Below are positions 12,873 through 24,655 of a stretch of 64,000 bases of DNA, one piece after another. This DNA is from Perkinsus chesapeaki. Taxonomy: Eukaryota > Perkinsozoa > Perkinsida > Perkinsidae. Both the position numbers and the translations under genes were made by a program. The notes under the pieces were generated by a model. It did no database searches. It worked only from the letters and a program-made list of their open reading frames with translations, and was not told the origin of the DNA. Within the stretch, counting starts at the first letter, position 1. The number at the start of each line of letters is the position of its first letter. The stretch lies in the NCBI GenBank assembly GCA_013115145.1, contig JAAPAO010000081.1, positions 1 through 64,000 of the forward strand, written 5' to 3'.

Positions 12873-15752
12873 ATGGCTAAGCTTGTTACCTCTCTGGTCA
12901 AGCAAGAATACACGTCCTTCGAGATCCTTGATGCTCTCTATGCCGGCTTCATGACCTGCGTGGCGTCCATACCACAGTTTCTGCCATTTACCGAAGTCCA
13001 CTATAGTCGGCAGCTGTTGGTAGGAGATGATCCTATATTCCATATTCCCTTCTCCTCAGCTGATTCGCTACTTCACTGTTACTTTATTCATCATACGTAT
13101 TGATTATCATTATTATGATTATATCTATTATATCAATTATTTACTTTATTTGTTTTATTTCCGTTCTCGCTCACCCTTCCTTAATGCATCTTGTCTTATC
13201 TCTTAGGCGTTAGCAGCAGTCTGGGCGGCGATGTCCAGCTCTCTAGATTACAAGACGGCGGTCTCCGTGTCCTGGAAGCTCTATCTCGGCAGTGCCCTCG
13301 GGGGCACTATGTCCGTCATTGGTGCAGCTATCGTCATGGCCTGCAACGGCGGACAGTATAACGTTTTCTGGGGCAGTCTTTTTGCTGTGCCCTTTTGTTT
13401 CCTGGGTGCCTGTACGTATATAGGCAAGATGTCTGAGGTGGTCTCCTGGGTGAGCTTTGTTGTGAGAGTCTACAGCGTGGCCACTTTCTCTGGCCAAGCG
13501 CAGCCTTTCGGAAAGATGACATTCACTGTCATCATGGCTTTCATAGTGGAGCTGGTCCCTCTCTTTGTGGTTGCGGTTTTAAATGTATTTGGTTTGCTGC
13601 CGAGGAAGGGACCCGAGCCTCTCGGCGTCTTTGAAGCGGCCGCGCGAGACCTGTTCCAATTAAGTGTGCTTACTGGCATGGACGCTCAGTCTCACGAGAA
13701 GGAACTGGAGCGAAGAAAAGAAGCTGTGCATTCCGCTCTGGCCAAAGCGTTGCCGGTGGCCAGCAGGGACCTGCAGTTGGCTATGTTCAGAATGGCGGCG
13801 ATCTTGGACGGCTTCAACTCGGCCTGCTTGGAGGCCCCTGTGGGACCGGTTGCGAAAAAAGAGCTCTGGGACCCTCTACAGGCGGACTTCCGGACGCTGT
13901 CGTCTAAAGCGTACTTGCTGATAAGCGAAGGCGGCTCCTCGGAGGCCATCGCCGAAATAAGGCGCACTGCAGCTGCGCTGAAGAGTCGCCAAAAGCAGAT
14001 GCTCCTCAGCTACAATAAGCTGCTAGTTAAGCAAGAGGACTGGAAGTGGGTCCTATCCGGAAGGGAGCTCTCAGCTATCGAGGCAGCTTTGATTGCCGTG
14101 CCACGTTTCACGGATGCCTTGGCGACTTACTTAGAACGGAAAAAGGAGGGAAGGAGGCAGCGGCAGTGGAGAGACGTGGTAGGTGAGGGGGACATGACAG
14201 GCTATAGACTGGCATCGCTCTGCGGGTCTCTGGGGCTTCTTCTTAACAGCAGTTGGATTCCGGTGAGTGGTCAAGACGTAGTCAGCTCACCGTTGTGGAT
14301 CGGAAATGCTGAACCGTTCATGTTAGACGTTCCCTTAAACCTGCTTTCGTGTTTCAGATTCCTCTTCCACCGTTTGTCTTCGATTTGCGCGCCTGGTGGA
14401 AGAAACCCCTTTTCCCGCCGATTTCCGTTTGGAGGATCATCGCCTTCCCTCTCCGCTTCACTATCCTCGTACAACTACTATTGTGGCCGCCACTGGCGTT
14501 ATCGCTGAAGTACCCTTCCCTTGCCATGGACGGCTGGTGGCTCTCTCTGGTGGCTGTCATGTGCTCCTTTCCGGAAGTTGGGCCGACTGTCAGTAAGACT
14601 CTCCGGAGGCTGCTGGGAGTTATGGTTGGCGTGCTGCTCTCTGTAATTGTTATTCTCATCAATCCGGGCAATGCGGTCGCCTTAACGCTCGAGTTGTTCA
14701 TAGTCAACAGCGCTGCGCGCTTGCTAACCGGCACTCCGAAAGTGGGCTATGCGGCCTTCCAGACTGGCATTACTTTCACTATAATGGGTTTTGCCGATAG
14801 CTTGGAGGAATCGATGACTCAGAGTGGAAGGGAAATCCATGCGGCAAAGAGAATTGTATTCACTCTGGTTGGAATCATCGTCTCCACCATCGTTCACACA
14901 CTGGTGTGGCCGTCCTTCTCTGCTCGTTTGTTAGCCGAGGCAACTGCGGCTGAACTTAAAGCGATATCAAAGGGTGTCGCTACTGGCCTTGGGAAGCTTC
15001 TGGTACAGAAGCAGGAAGACGGCCGTTCTCCTGAGTTGGTTTATGAAACTGATGTCGAGCTTTCGCTGTTTGAAGCGGACACTGCCCGACGGGCCAAAAT
15101 CGCGTCCGTGTCCGAAGAGGACTCGCTATTCAGGCTCATGAAAGTGAATACCTCTGGCGGCTCGGTGAAAACTCGGAGCTTGATGGCTGCCCAGGAGGCC
15201 ATTGGGCGGGCTCATACCAGCGCCTTAGTGACCTACGAGTCCCTGATCGCCTGTGATGCACATATGAGCGAGTTCACGGCGAGTGTGTTATTAGTTCCTC
15301 TGCGTGCGCGCCTGTCGGAGCTTGCCGATGCTTGTCTGGAATCTGGGAATCAACTAGCAAAAGTAGTAGAAGAAAAGGCTCCGATGGAACTGGCTCGCGG
15401 AGCGCTGCAGCGCACCTTGGATGCGGCAGTTGACGCCATTGTCGCTCTGGAGGATATTCGTATCGATCTACTAGCACGCAAGACATGGACGCGTCGGTTG
15501 GAGGACGATGATGTCTCCTCTACTAAAATGGTGGAGGCCCTTGCCTATGGCGGCGCGCTGGGCCTGCATGTGGCGATGCACACACTGGAGACTTTTGTAC
15601 GCGATTGGAGTGCGCTCTCTGGGATCCTCCTCGGCTGCGACCTGCACTTCCCGAATCCGCCCGCTGGAGCGTGCGTCATGCCACAGGGGAAAGTTCCCAC
15701 ATTGACGACCATTCATCGCAGAGCTTCCTCGAACTATCCCGTTCACCAATAG
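12873..15752 (+). CDS. Array gene E: FUSC/ArAE-like membrane protein (837 aa)
   Basis: Exons are 12873-13019, 13207-14178 and 14358-15752, phase 0 throughout. Intron 1 is 187 nt. For intron 2 the donor GTAGGT at 14179 was preferred because it makes exon 2 exactly 972 nt, as in gene D; a second phase-0 donor GTGAGT at 14263 would add 28 residues and cannot be excluded. Exon 3 opens IPLPPFVFDLRAWWKKPLFP. The signature is CSFPEVGPTVSKTLRRLLGV, keeping Lys and Arg-Arg but with Thr for the Gly after Lys. The late motif is AYGGALGLHVAMH with FVRDW. A very basic run (KKEGRRQRQWRD) sits at the end of exon 2. Confidence 0.8.
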
Positions 15753-15789
15753 ATTTCTTAACTATTTTGTTGTTCCCCCATTTTGTCAC

Positions 15790-15814
15790 CTACGGCAGCT
15801 TTGCACTGCCGTAG
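15790..15814 (+). terminator. Hairpin just after gene E
   Basis: CTACGGCAG at 15790-15798 pairs perfectly with CTGCCGTAG at 15806-15814 across a 7 nt loop, 38 nt past the stop codon. It would lie in the 3' untranslated region. A role in 3' end formation is only a guess. Confidence 0.35.
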
Positions 15815-15958
15815 TGGCTTTTTAAAGGTGCATACGCTCACCTCGAGCACAGTTACCAATTACTGTATATCTGTGGCCTTCAGTTAGTTTTCAGCTGAGG
15901 AGGAAGGAGTCTGCGTTTTCCTCAGTTATTTCCTGATGCCCTCTGGCCCGCCGTTATA

Positions 15959-18778
15959 ATGTCCTGGGATTCGTCGAGTTATGTGATACCCCAGTTTCCC
16001 AGATATCAGCTGCTTAACGCTCTGTATACTGGATTAGTAGCCTGCCTCTGCGCTATACCACAGTTCTTACCCATTTTTGTGGATAACTTTAACCGTCATC
16101 TTTACGTGAGTGGGATGGCATCGACTACCAATAATGCTGCCGCTTTATTGCAGCTACACCCCTGTTTTTCTCATCTCTGAATAGTTGCTCGTAATGGCCT
16201 TCTCCTCGTTACCACTTTTTTCGCTTTTCTTTTGCTCCTCGTGCTACTTGCACTAAGCGATGACGCTCTCAGGTGTCCCAATTCCAAGTGCACAACCCAT
16301 CCTAGATCTCGGTCATGGTGTTTTGTGTTCAGGCTCTGGCCATCGTTTGGTCACTAAATACAAGCTCACTGGACTTCCCGACAGCCCGAGCTATGTCCTG
16401 GAAGATATTTATGGGCAGCTGCGGCGGCGCCTGCCTTGCCAGTGCGATAGTGTCTCTAGCTACTGCCATGAACCATAACGTCTATAATCCCTTCTGGGGT
16501 ACTCTACTGGCAATGCCCGTGTGCTTCCTTGTTGCCACTGGCCAGCGGTCGAAGTTCACCGATGTCTACTCGTATATTAGCTGTCTGCTGCGGATGTACA
16601 GCGTGGTTACCTTTGGTGGCCCCATGCCCTTTGTAAAAATATTCTCGGAGATGTTGGCAGGCTGCATTGCAGGGTTCGTACCGCTTACCCTTGTAACTAT
16701 ACTCAATTCCTTAAACTGGCTACCACGCAGCAAACCCGACCCGCTGCCGCTCTATGAGCACTGCTCCACGAGCTTCCTTGAATCCTCTGTCTGCTTTATT
16801 CTCGATGGCGAGAGGCATAGAGAGGAGCTCAATCGGAAACAGCGCAAAGTCGCCAGCTCTCGCCATGCCGTCTTGTCCAGCACCACCAACAACGCGCTTA
16901 AGCTCTGCGTGTTTCGCATGACCGGCTTTCTCGACTGCCTCAGGGTCTCGTGCACATTCGACGCCTTCAGTTCTGCTGCGGTGAAGTACTTCTGGGAACC
17001 TGTACAGACAGATATGTGGTATCTCGTATCGGGCAGCATCGCTTTGCTCCGCGACGGTCCCGCTCGGTATAATCCCAACGAGCTGGAGGAGGGAGGCAAA
17101 CGGTTACGCATCCAGATAAAGAAGACTATGATGAACTACAGCAGAGACGTGGCCGACAAGAAATCTGTTCTGGTTTCCGCCAGGGAGATGGCTCGTGCGG
17201 AGTCCGCAATGTTGGCTACTCCGCGGTTCTCTATTCTGGCAGCGGAGTATGCCCGACTGAAGAGCTCCGAGGGAAAAACCTCACGCACCTTAGAGAGCTA
17301 TGTGAGTCTCTGTTTTTGCAACTAAGTTTAGCACTATTGGAACACAGGTACCATTGCCGGTATGGTTGCGGCATCCACTGGAATGGGCGCGCAGGCCACT
17401 GTATGCCCCTGATACTCCCACCTGGGAGAAGCTATCGTTTCCTCTTCGGCTGTGCATTACACTTAGTGTTGTTCTCATGTCTATACTAGCGGTTGGTACG
17501 CAATACGAGATCGTGAAGACCGAAGGCTACTGGATTGCCGTATCGGCCATCACGTGCTTTCTCCCTACTCTTGGCGCCACTCTAGGCAAGGGTTTCCGCC
17601 GTCTCATAGGGGCCCTTGTCGGTGGCGTTCTGGCCTTAGTTGCCGTCACCGTCCACCCAGATGACCGTGACGCTTTCATGATCGAGCTTTTCGTCGTTGC
17701 CAGTGCCGCTAAGTTCTTGATGCAGCTGCCGAAGATTGGCTATGCCGGCATGCAGATGTGTACGACCTTCGTCATTGTAGGCTTCGCCAACGGAATCGAC
17801 AACTCGCTAACTGAGGACAGGCGCCGCGAGCTTGCCGAGCTCCGTATGCTCTTCACGGTGCTCGGTCTGATCGTATCCCTCGCTCTCTGTGTGGCAACCT
17901 ACCCAACGTTCTGCTGCCGTCGGCTCGCCCGAGGCACGGCTGAAGAGATAGGAACGATCGCGGACGTTGTGGGCTCTGGTGTGGAGGCCTTGGTGAAGCG
18001 CAAGCCTGATAGTAAGGAGCCTAATCAAGGCTTCAGGGACCTGCTCGAGACCGGCACGTTGATGCTTGACGCTAACTCTGCTAGGATGGCAGAGAACCCC
18101 TGGGCGGACGAGGAGACCGTCTTCCTTGGGCTGGTTGGTGTTAATCCCTCGCGCTGCAAGGTGCCCGCCAAGTCCATCCTCTTCGCGCAGAACTTGGTCA
18201 CCAGAGCGATCACAAGTGCGCTGGTGGCGTACGACAACCTTAAGAACTGCGATGACAGAATGAGCCCGACATCCGACCGTTTGCTGCTGGAGCCTGTCCG
18301 CGAGTTGCTAACCGAGCTCAGCTCGAACCTGCGTGCGTCCGCTACGGAGATTCAGGACGTCTTGACGGGCAAGTCAGATCTCGACGTTGCTAGGGAGGCC
18401 ACGGCGGAGACCCTCGAGGCTATGATAAGAATATTCGCCAAGTTCTCGGACGTCCGCAGTAATCTGCTATACAGCCGAACTTGGACCGCAGAAGGAGAAG
18501 TCACGGCTTCAACGAAAATGGTTGAAGTCTTCTCCAGCGGTGGAGGCGTCGGTCTTCACGAGGCTCTTCATAACGTAGGCGTCTTCATCGAGGACTGGGT
18601 TGCTCTCGCGAATGCTCTGTTGGGCTCGGACATGCGGCCCCCGAATATGCCAGCTCAGGAGACAGAGCTTTCGCCTTATAATTCCTCTGGAACTAAGCGA
18701 AGGAGGAGGAGAAGTAGGGCAGTGACGGCCGCTACTTTCTCCTACAAGCGAAAAAGCAGGGATTCCTCCTTTTTCTAG
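15959..18778 (+). CDS. Array gene F: FUSC/ArAE-like membrane protein (848 aa)
   Basis: Exons are 15959-16105, 16333-17301 and 17348-18778, introns 227 and 46 nt, phase 0. Exon 1 starts MSWDSSSYVIPQFPRYQLLN and keeps CAIPQFLP, which links it to E and to the J-M group. Exon 2 starts ALAIVWSLNTSSLDFPTARA; its 969 nt length is the shortest in the array. Exon 3 starts VPLPVWLRHPLEW and carries CFLPTLGATLGKGFRRLIGA. The late motif is complete (SSGGGVGLHEALH, FIEDW). The C terminus has an extra basic tail (KRRRRRSRAV) not seen in the neighbours, which may be a cytosolic sorting or binding element. Confidence 0.84.
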
Positions 18779-18898
18779 TGCTTACTGTTTACCATACGCT
18801 TTGTACTTGTTTGCTTCAATTGACACCGTTTCCTCATCTTGTGTCTGTTTACTTCGGCGTCGGTTATTACTGGTCCTCACAGTACCTTTGAGTTTACG

Positions 18899-21613
18899 AT
18901 GGTACAGAGGCTCCCCGCTGTCGACGTGTATAAGCTGCTCACTGCTGCCTATACTGGAATAATGGCATGCCTCTGTTCCTGGGCGGTCTTCATAATGCCC
19001 CATGGTCACGGGGCTAATATGACGGTGAGTTCGATCATCACCACAGTTGGCAGTTTCCATTGAATCATCGCTGCTCTATCCTCTTTCCCTACTTGTCGTT
19101 TCACCTATCGCATTTCGTTCTTGTCAGGTACTGGCACCTATATGGGCGTTGGTGTCAGCCTTCCTGAATCTCAGGGCCAACTACGACCAGTCTTTGAGGT
19201 CCATAGCTGGGGCTCTCATCGGTCTCGCATTCACTGAACTAATTGCCTTGATTATCTCCTCTGCCTCTTCTACTGGTTACAATGACTGGATCGGCGTCGT
19301 TGTTTGCTTTCCCGTGTGTTTCTTCCTGGGCATCGCGGACCCTGCAACAGGTTGTAAATTGTGCAGGCTGTTCCGTTCCGATGTTGCCATGGAGGCCATG
19401 TACATCCCTCTGGCATTCCCAAACGGGCGCCCTTTTATGCACGGCTTGCTCACTTCAGGAGCTTTCATTGTTGGCTCTGCAGAGACTCTCGTAGCCACGA
19501 CTATTCTGAATGCGTTCAACCTGCTGCCTCGCCATGAGGTCCCTCCCTTACCGTCTTTCGCGAAGCGTGCCGCTGATTACTACGAGACTCTATCTACTTA
19601 CTGTACCAGTGGTATGCAACACGCTGGGTTCATCGATCGTCAGAGGGCCGTCTTCGAGGATGCCTGGAGAGCTGCATCGAGAGCTGCTCCAACTCCCCAA
19701 CTGAGAAGTGTTATATATAGGATGGCCGCAGAGCTCATTGCTCTGAGGACAACTCTTCGGGATGGTGCCTACAGCCCTGACATTCTCGAGTACATCTGGC
19801 ATCCTCTGGTGGCCAACATCGTCGATCTGAGGCTAGAAACGGTGTACTGGCTGCGCGCAACTGCCGAGCCGATTGGTGCTGATGGCGTCGTCCATGATAC
19901 TGACCTCGTGGAGCTAGCTAATCAGATGAAAAGTCGACTGAACGAGCAATCTCTGGTATATGGGACCAAAGTCTGTGCAGGAGAGTCGTCGCTCTCGCCT
20001 GCCACCGACAGTGTCCGTTTCCAGTTCGCGATGTCCCTTATCGCTCGGTTCGCTATACTGGCTGATGAGTTCCACAGACTGGTACGAGATTACGAGAAGT
20101 CTCTGCCGGTTTCGAAGGGATGGGTAGGTCTTTCTCGTTTTAACCTTCTTCACGTTTTCCTCCTGCTCAGTTTCACTGGCCGTCAAGGCTCCGACAGTAC
20201 CTTTCTGACTGCAAAGAATACTGGATCAAATGGTGGCACTTACCGTTCTTCGCCTTTGGCAACATGACGCTCATCCAGAGGTTCATACACCCACTCAGGC
20301 TCTCAATCACTATTACTGCCTTCGCCCTGCCTCTCGTGGCATGGGCTCATCAGAACCCTATTGTCGAGGTCTACGGTTTCTGGGCCCTTGTTCCCATCTT
20401 ATTCTGTTTCCTACAGACTCCTGGGGCCTCCCTTGTAAAAGGCACTCGTAGGATCATTGGCACTATCATGGCTGCTACTCTCGCCATTATTTGCGTCTCT
20501 GTACATCCGTACTCTCGGGCGGCTTTTGTGGTGGAAATGTTCGTCGTTACTTTCATTGGCAAACTGGGCAGTCTATATCCTAGCATCGACTATGGTGGAA
20601 CGGTGTTCGCATTCACGTGGATGTTGGTTGGTATCATACCCACTCTGGGCGGAGACGAGACTCGGCAAGATATGATCCTTTGGTCGCTCTGGCGAGTTGC
20701 CATGACGCTCATAGGGACTATCGGCGGCACCGTGGTATCGATGTTTGTATTCCCTACATTCGCCATGGAGAAGCTGAACCGTGAATCAGCGCACGAGCTG
20801 CTCGAGCAAGCTGACATGGTCTCCCGTGCTTTGGAGCAGCTTTGCAGTATCGAGAAAGGGCCATCTGTGAATCCGGAAGATCGCGGCGTTGAGGGTGGCG
20901 ACGAGTTCTTCAGGTCGAGTGATACTCGATTTGGCCTCTTGCCCGATGCAAAGGCTGAAGCTACTGTTCTAAACAAGACCGCCTTTGTTGACAATACCAC
21001 CCGCGCTGTCATAAGCGCGCAGAATAAGATCGACCGGATGGGTCGGAGTGCCCTGGTTGCTCACACCACGTTGGTTGACTGTACGCGTAGACTCGGAGAA
21101 CCATCGATTTCATGTCTACTGGAACCGTTAAGGAACGACTTGTACAAGTTCGCGACATCTTTGCGGGACTCGGCCTCTCAAGTGGCCTTGACCATCCTAG
21201 ATGATTCCAGGCGGCCCGAAATCGGCAGTGGAGGAAAAGAAAATTCGCGAGGGCGATTAACGGGAAGCCAAGTGAATGTTGAAATGCAAAGGATCATCGA
21301 CATATTCATAAAGCGGCGAGAGGAGATGCTCGCGGGGGATCGGCGAGATCTGGACGGCTGGTCACAGGCGGTGAAGTCCGGCTGCTACTCACTGTATCAT
21401 GCTATCTACACCATGCGTGTTTTCACTGACGACTGGGTCCAAATCGAGACCCTCATTCTTGGTCTGGCGCCTGTAGTGCAGATGAGAGCTCGTGCTCTGA
21501 GCGGCGCCTATGTACCGGGCCCGAGCTTCTCGGTGCTGAAGACGCCGCGCCATAGCACTATACGAGGATATACCGAGGACTCGAGCGAGTCTGTCAGCTG
21601 GAATGAGAGCTGA
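18899..21613 (+). CDS. Array gene G: FUSC/ArAE-like membrane protein (854 aa)
   Basis: Exons are 18899-19024, 19128-20123 and 20171-21613, introns 103 and 47 nt, phase 0. MVQRLPAVDVYKLLTAAYTG starts the protein. Exon 2 opens VLAPIWALVSAFLNLRANYD. Exon 3 opens FHWPSRLRQYLSDCKEYW and carries CFLQTPGASLVKGTRRIIGT, with Gln replacing the first Pro. It is the longest member, partly because of a Lys/Gly-rich insert near 21225-21255 and a Ser-rich tail. The late motif is VKSGCYSLYHAIY with VFTDDW. A 149 bp part of exon 2 is nearly identical to gene H. Confidence 0.85.
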
Positions 21614-21841
21614 CCTACGTGTGTGACACACGGTGTGTGCGGGTGAACCCCACACGTATGCAAGTCCCGCGTGGAGGCTGATAGTTGTCTCGCGACGACC
21701 TTGCCTATGTTCATATCTTACATAAACGCCAGAATCACTATAATTGCTCTGACTTTATCAGATTTCAAAAGCTTTTGACTGTCGTTCTGGGTGGGTGTTG
21801 GTGAAATGTACCTGCAGTTTGTTCACTTTTCTAATATTTTT

Positions 21842-24407
21842 ATGGTCGAGCGTCTGCCGACTCTGCCGCTGTATAAGGCGCTTACTGCCATTTATACCGG
21901 CATCATGGCATGCCTCTGTTCGTGGGCCGTTTTCATCATGCCTCATGGCGAATTCTCTAATATCACTGTGAGCGCTAGCTACCAGTTGCCCCTATTTAGC
22001 GTTCCTCTATCAGGTTCTGGTGCCCATTTGGGCGCTGGTTTCCTCGTTCTTGAACATCAGCGATAACTACGATCAGTCCCTGCGTTCCATCACGGGCGCC
22101 CTTATCGGACTAGCATTCAGTGAACTGATTGGTGTGTTGGTCACCGTTTGCTCTCATACTGGCTATAACGAGTACATCGGCCTTATCCTAGCTTTCCCTA
22201 TTTGTTTCCTTATGGGCATCGCGGACCCTGCAACAGGTTGTAAATTGTGTAAGGTGTTCCGTTCTGATGTTGCCAAGGAGGCCATGTACATCCCTCTGGC
22301 TTTCCCCGGTGGCAGCCCCTACATACCCGCCCTACTCACAGCTGGTTCCTTTATTATTGGTTCTGTAGAGTCAATGTTGGCAACCACCGCTCTTAACGCT
22401 TTCAATCTTCTCCCGAGGAGGGAGGTCGAGCCTATTCCTCAGTTCGCCGCTCGTGCCGCTGATTACTACGAGACTCTGTCTACTTACTGTACTAGTGGTT
22501 TGCAGCACGCTAAGTTCATCGATCGTCAGAGGGCCGTCTTTGAGGATGCCTGGAGAGCTGCGTCGAGAGCTGCTCGAACTCCCCAACTAAGAAGCGTTAT
22601 ATATAGGATGGCCGCAGAGCTCATTGCTCTGAGGACAACTCTTCGGGATGGTGCCTACAGCCCTGGTATCCTGGAAAACATTTGGCAACCTCTCGTGCCG
22701 AACTTGATGAACGTGCGATCTGGAGCCGTTTATTGGCTTCGCACCGTGGGTGACTCCAATCCCCTGGATCAATTCCGACCGGACGAGCTGGTGAATCTAT
22801 CAGAACAGGTTAATGAGAGGCTGAATGAGCAATCAGTGAAGTACAGTCAGATGGTGATGGCTGGGAAGTCCTCACTGTCAACAGCAGACGACATCGTGCG
22901 TTTCCAGTTCACCATGTCCTTGCTGTCTCGCTTCGCCGTATTAACTAGTGAGCTTTGCGAGCTCGTAATAGAACAACAGAAACTGAATCCAGATTCCACG
23001 AGCACTGTAAGCTACAGAGCTGCTGCTTCTGCTGTGCATGGCTTCTTTCAGTTCAACTGGCTCGCTCGACTGCGGTGCTATTACCAGGAGTGCAAGGCTT
23101 ACTGGGTCGAGTGGTGGCATCTTCCGTTCTTCGCCTACGGCAAGCTCAAACTGAAGGAGAGGCTCGTTCATCCTCTGAGATTGTCTATTACTATTTCTGC
23201 CTTTGCCTTCCCTCTGATCGCCTGGGCGTACAAGGAGCCCATTATAGAGTTCTACGGCTTCTGGGCCCTCGTGCCCCTCTTGTTCTGCTTCTTGGACACT
23301 CCCGGTGCCTCCCTAATTAAGGGAACGAGACGAATCGTCGGTACCATATTGGCGGCCACAATTGCCATTATCTGTGTAGCGATTCACCCCACTGATAAGG
23401 CAGCCTTCGTGGTTGAACTTTTCGTCATAACTACCATTGGTAAGCTTGGCAGTCTATACGAAAGTATCGGCTACGGTGGACTTGTCTTTGCTTTCACTTG
23501 GATGATCGTTGGTATTATACCCACTTTGGGCATTATTCCGGGTCAGACGCGAGAGGGAATGATACTGTGGGCGTGCTGGCGTCTCGGGCTAACACTATTG
23601 GGTACCATTGGTGGGATAATTGTGTCGACATTCATCTTCCCGAGCTTTGCTATGGACAAGCTGGACAAGGAGTCTGCGCACGAGATCATTGCTCAAGCTG
23701 ACTTGGTTGTGTCCTCCATCGAAGAGCTACGTTCTGTCGGACAAGATGGGGTTAATTGTCACCAGTCAGCCAGACGCTTAATGGACGGTGACAAGTTCTT
23801 TGAATCATTTGACCTTCGCTTGACGCTTACCCCTGAAGCCCGCGCGGAGGCCTTGGTACTTGACAAGACAGCATTTGTGGATGACACGACGCGTACTATC
23901 CTGGGAGCTCAGGAGCATATCAACACAATGGGCCGAACCTCTCTCATGGCCTATACGAGTGTAACGGGATGTTCAGAGACAGTCAGCTCTCCCAGCACTG
24001 AAGTCTTCCTGGAGCCCCTTCGTTTTGCATTGCGTGATCTCGCCGAGGCTATTCGAGACTCTGCCTCGAAAGTTGTTCTGAAAGTGGTAGATGGCCCCCA
24101 GGACCTGGACGAGTTGGACTCCTTTGAGTCATGTCTGGTCGGCAGTCAGGTCAATGTCGCTATGCAAAGAGTTGTAGACATTTTTGTTGCAAAAAGGCAG
24201 GAGCTTCTCGCCGCGGATCACCCTGGCGAAGTCAGGTGGGACGACTTGGTGAACAGCGGCCTGTATTCCCTGTATCATGCGATCTACTCTCTAAGAGTGT
24301 TCGTAGATGATTGGGTTTGGATCGAATCGGCTGTCCTCGGATTGAAGCCTGTTGTCAGAGCACGATCCCGCGCCCTTAGCGGCGCCCCCTGGACAACCCC
24401 TGTTTGA
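21842..24407 (+). CDS. Array gene H: FUSC/ArAE-like membrane protein (824 aa)
   Basis: Exons are 21842-21967, 22014-23006 and 23052-24407. Intron 1 is 46 nt. The proposed intron 2 is 45 nt, in frame and free of stops, so the reading frame stays open across it; removing it aligns the exon junction with C, G and I (FNWLARLRCYYQECKAYW after the junction). If retained, 15 residues (VSYRAAASAVHGFFQ) are added and the protein is 839 aa. MVERLPTLPLYKALTAIYTG starts exon 1. The signature is CFLDTPGASLIKGTRRIVGT and the late motif VNSGLYSLYHAIY with VFVDDW. Confidence 0.84.
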
Positions 24408-24655
24408 TAGTTTCCCATTGTATCACGTACGTATTCTGAACACAGTAATTACCGTTCATTTAGTCTTTAGTGTTTTCTGTTCAGCAATCTACTTTGAATC
24501 ATAGCAATTCTTTCCCCCTACTGTATACTGTACTGCACACTGTCATTTAGCCGTGATATGCTTCCTCGCGTCAGCCGCTGGTGCTTGTTTCGGTGGGATA
24601 GTGTGATTGAGGCTAAGTGTTGGTAGGTTTTTGTTCCTCTTTAGTGTCCTACTCT

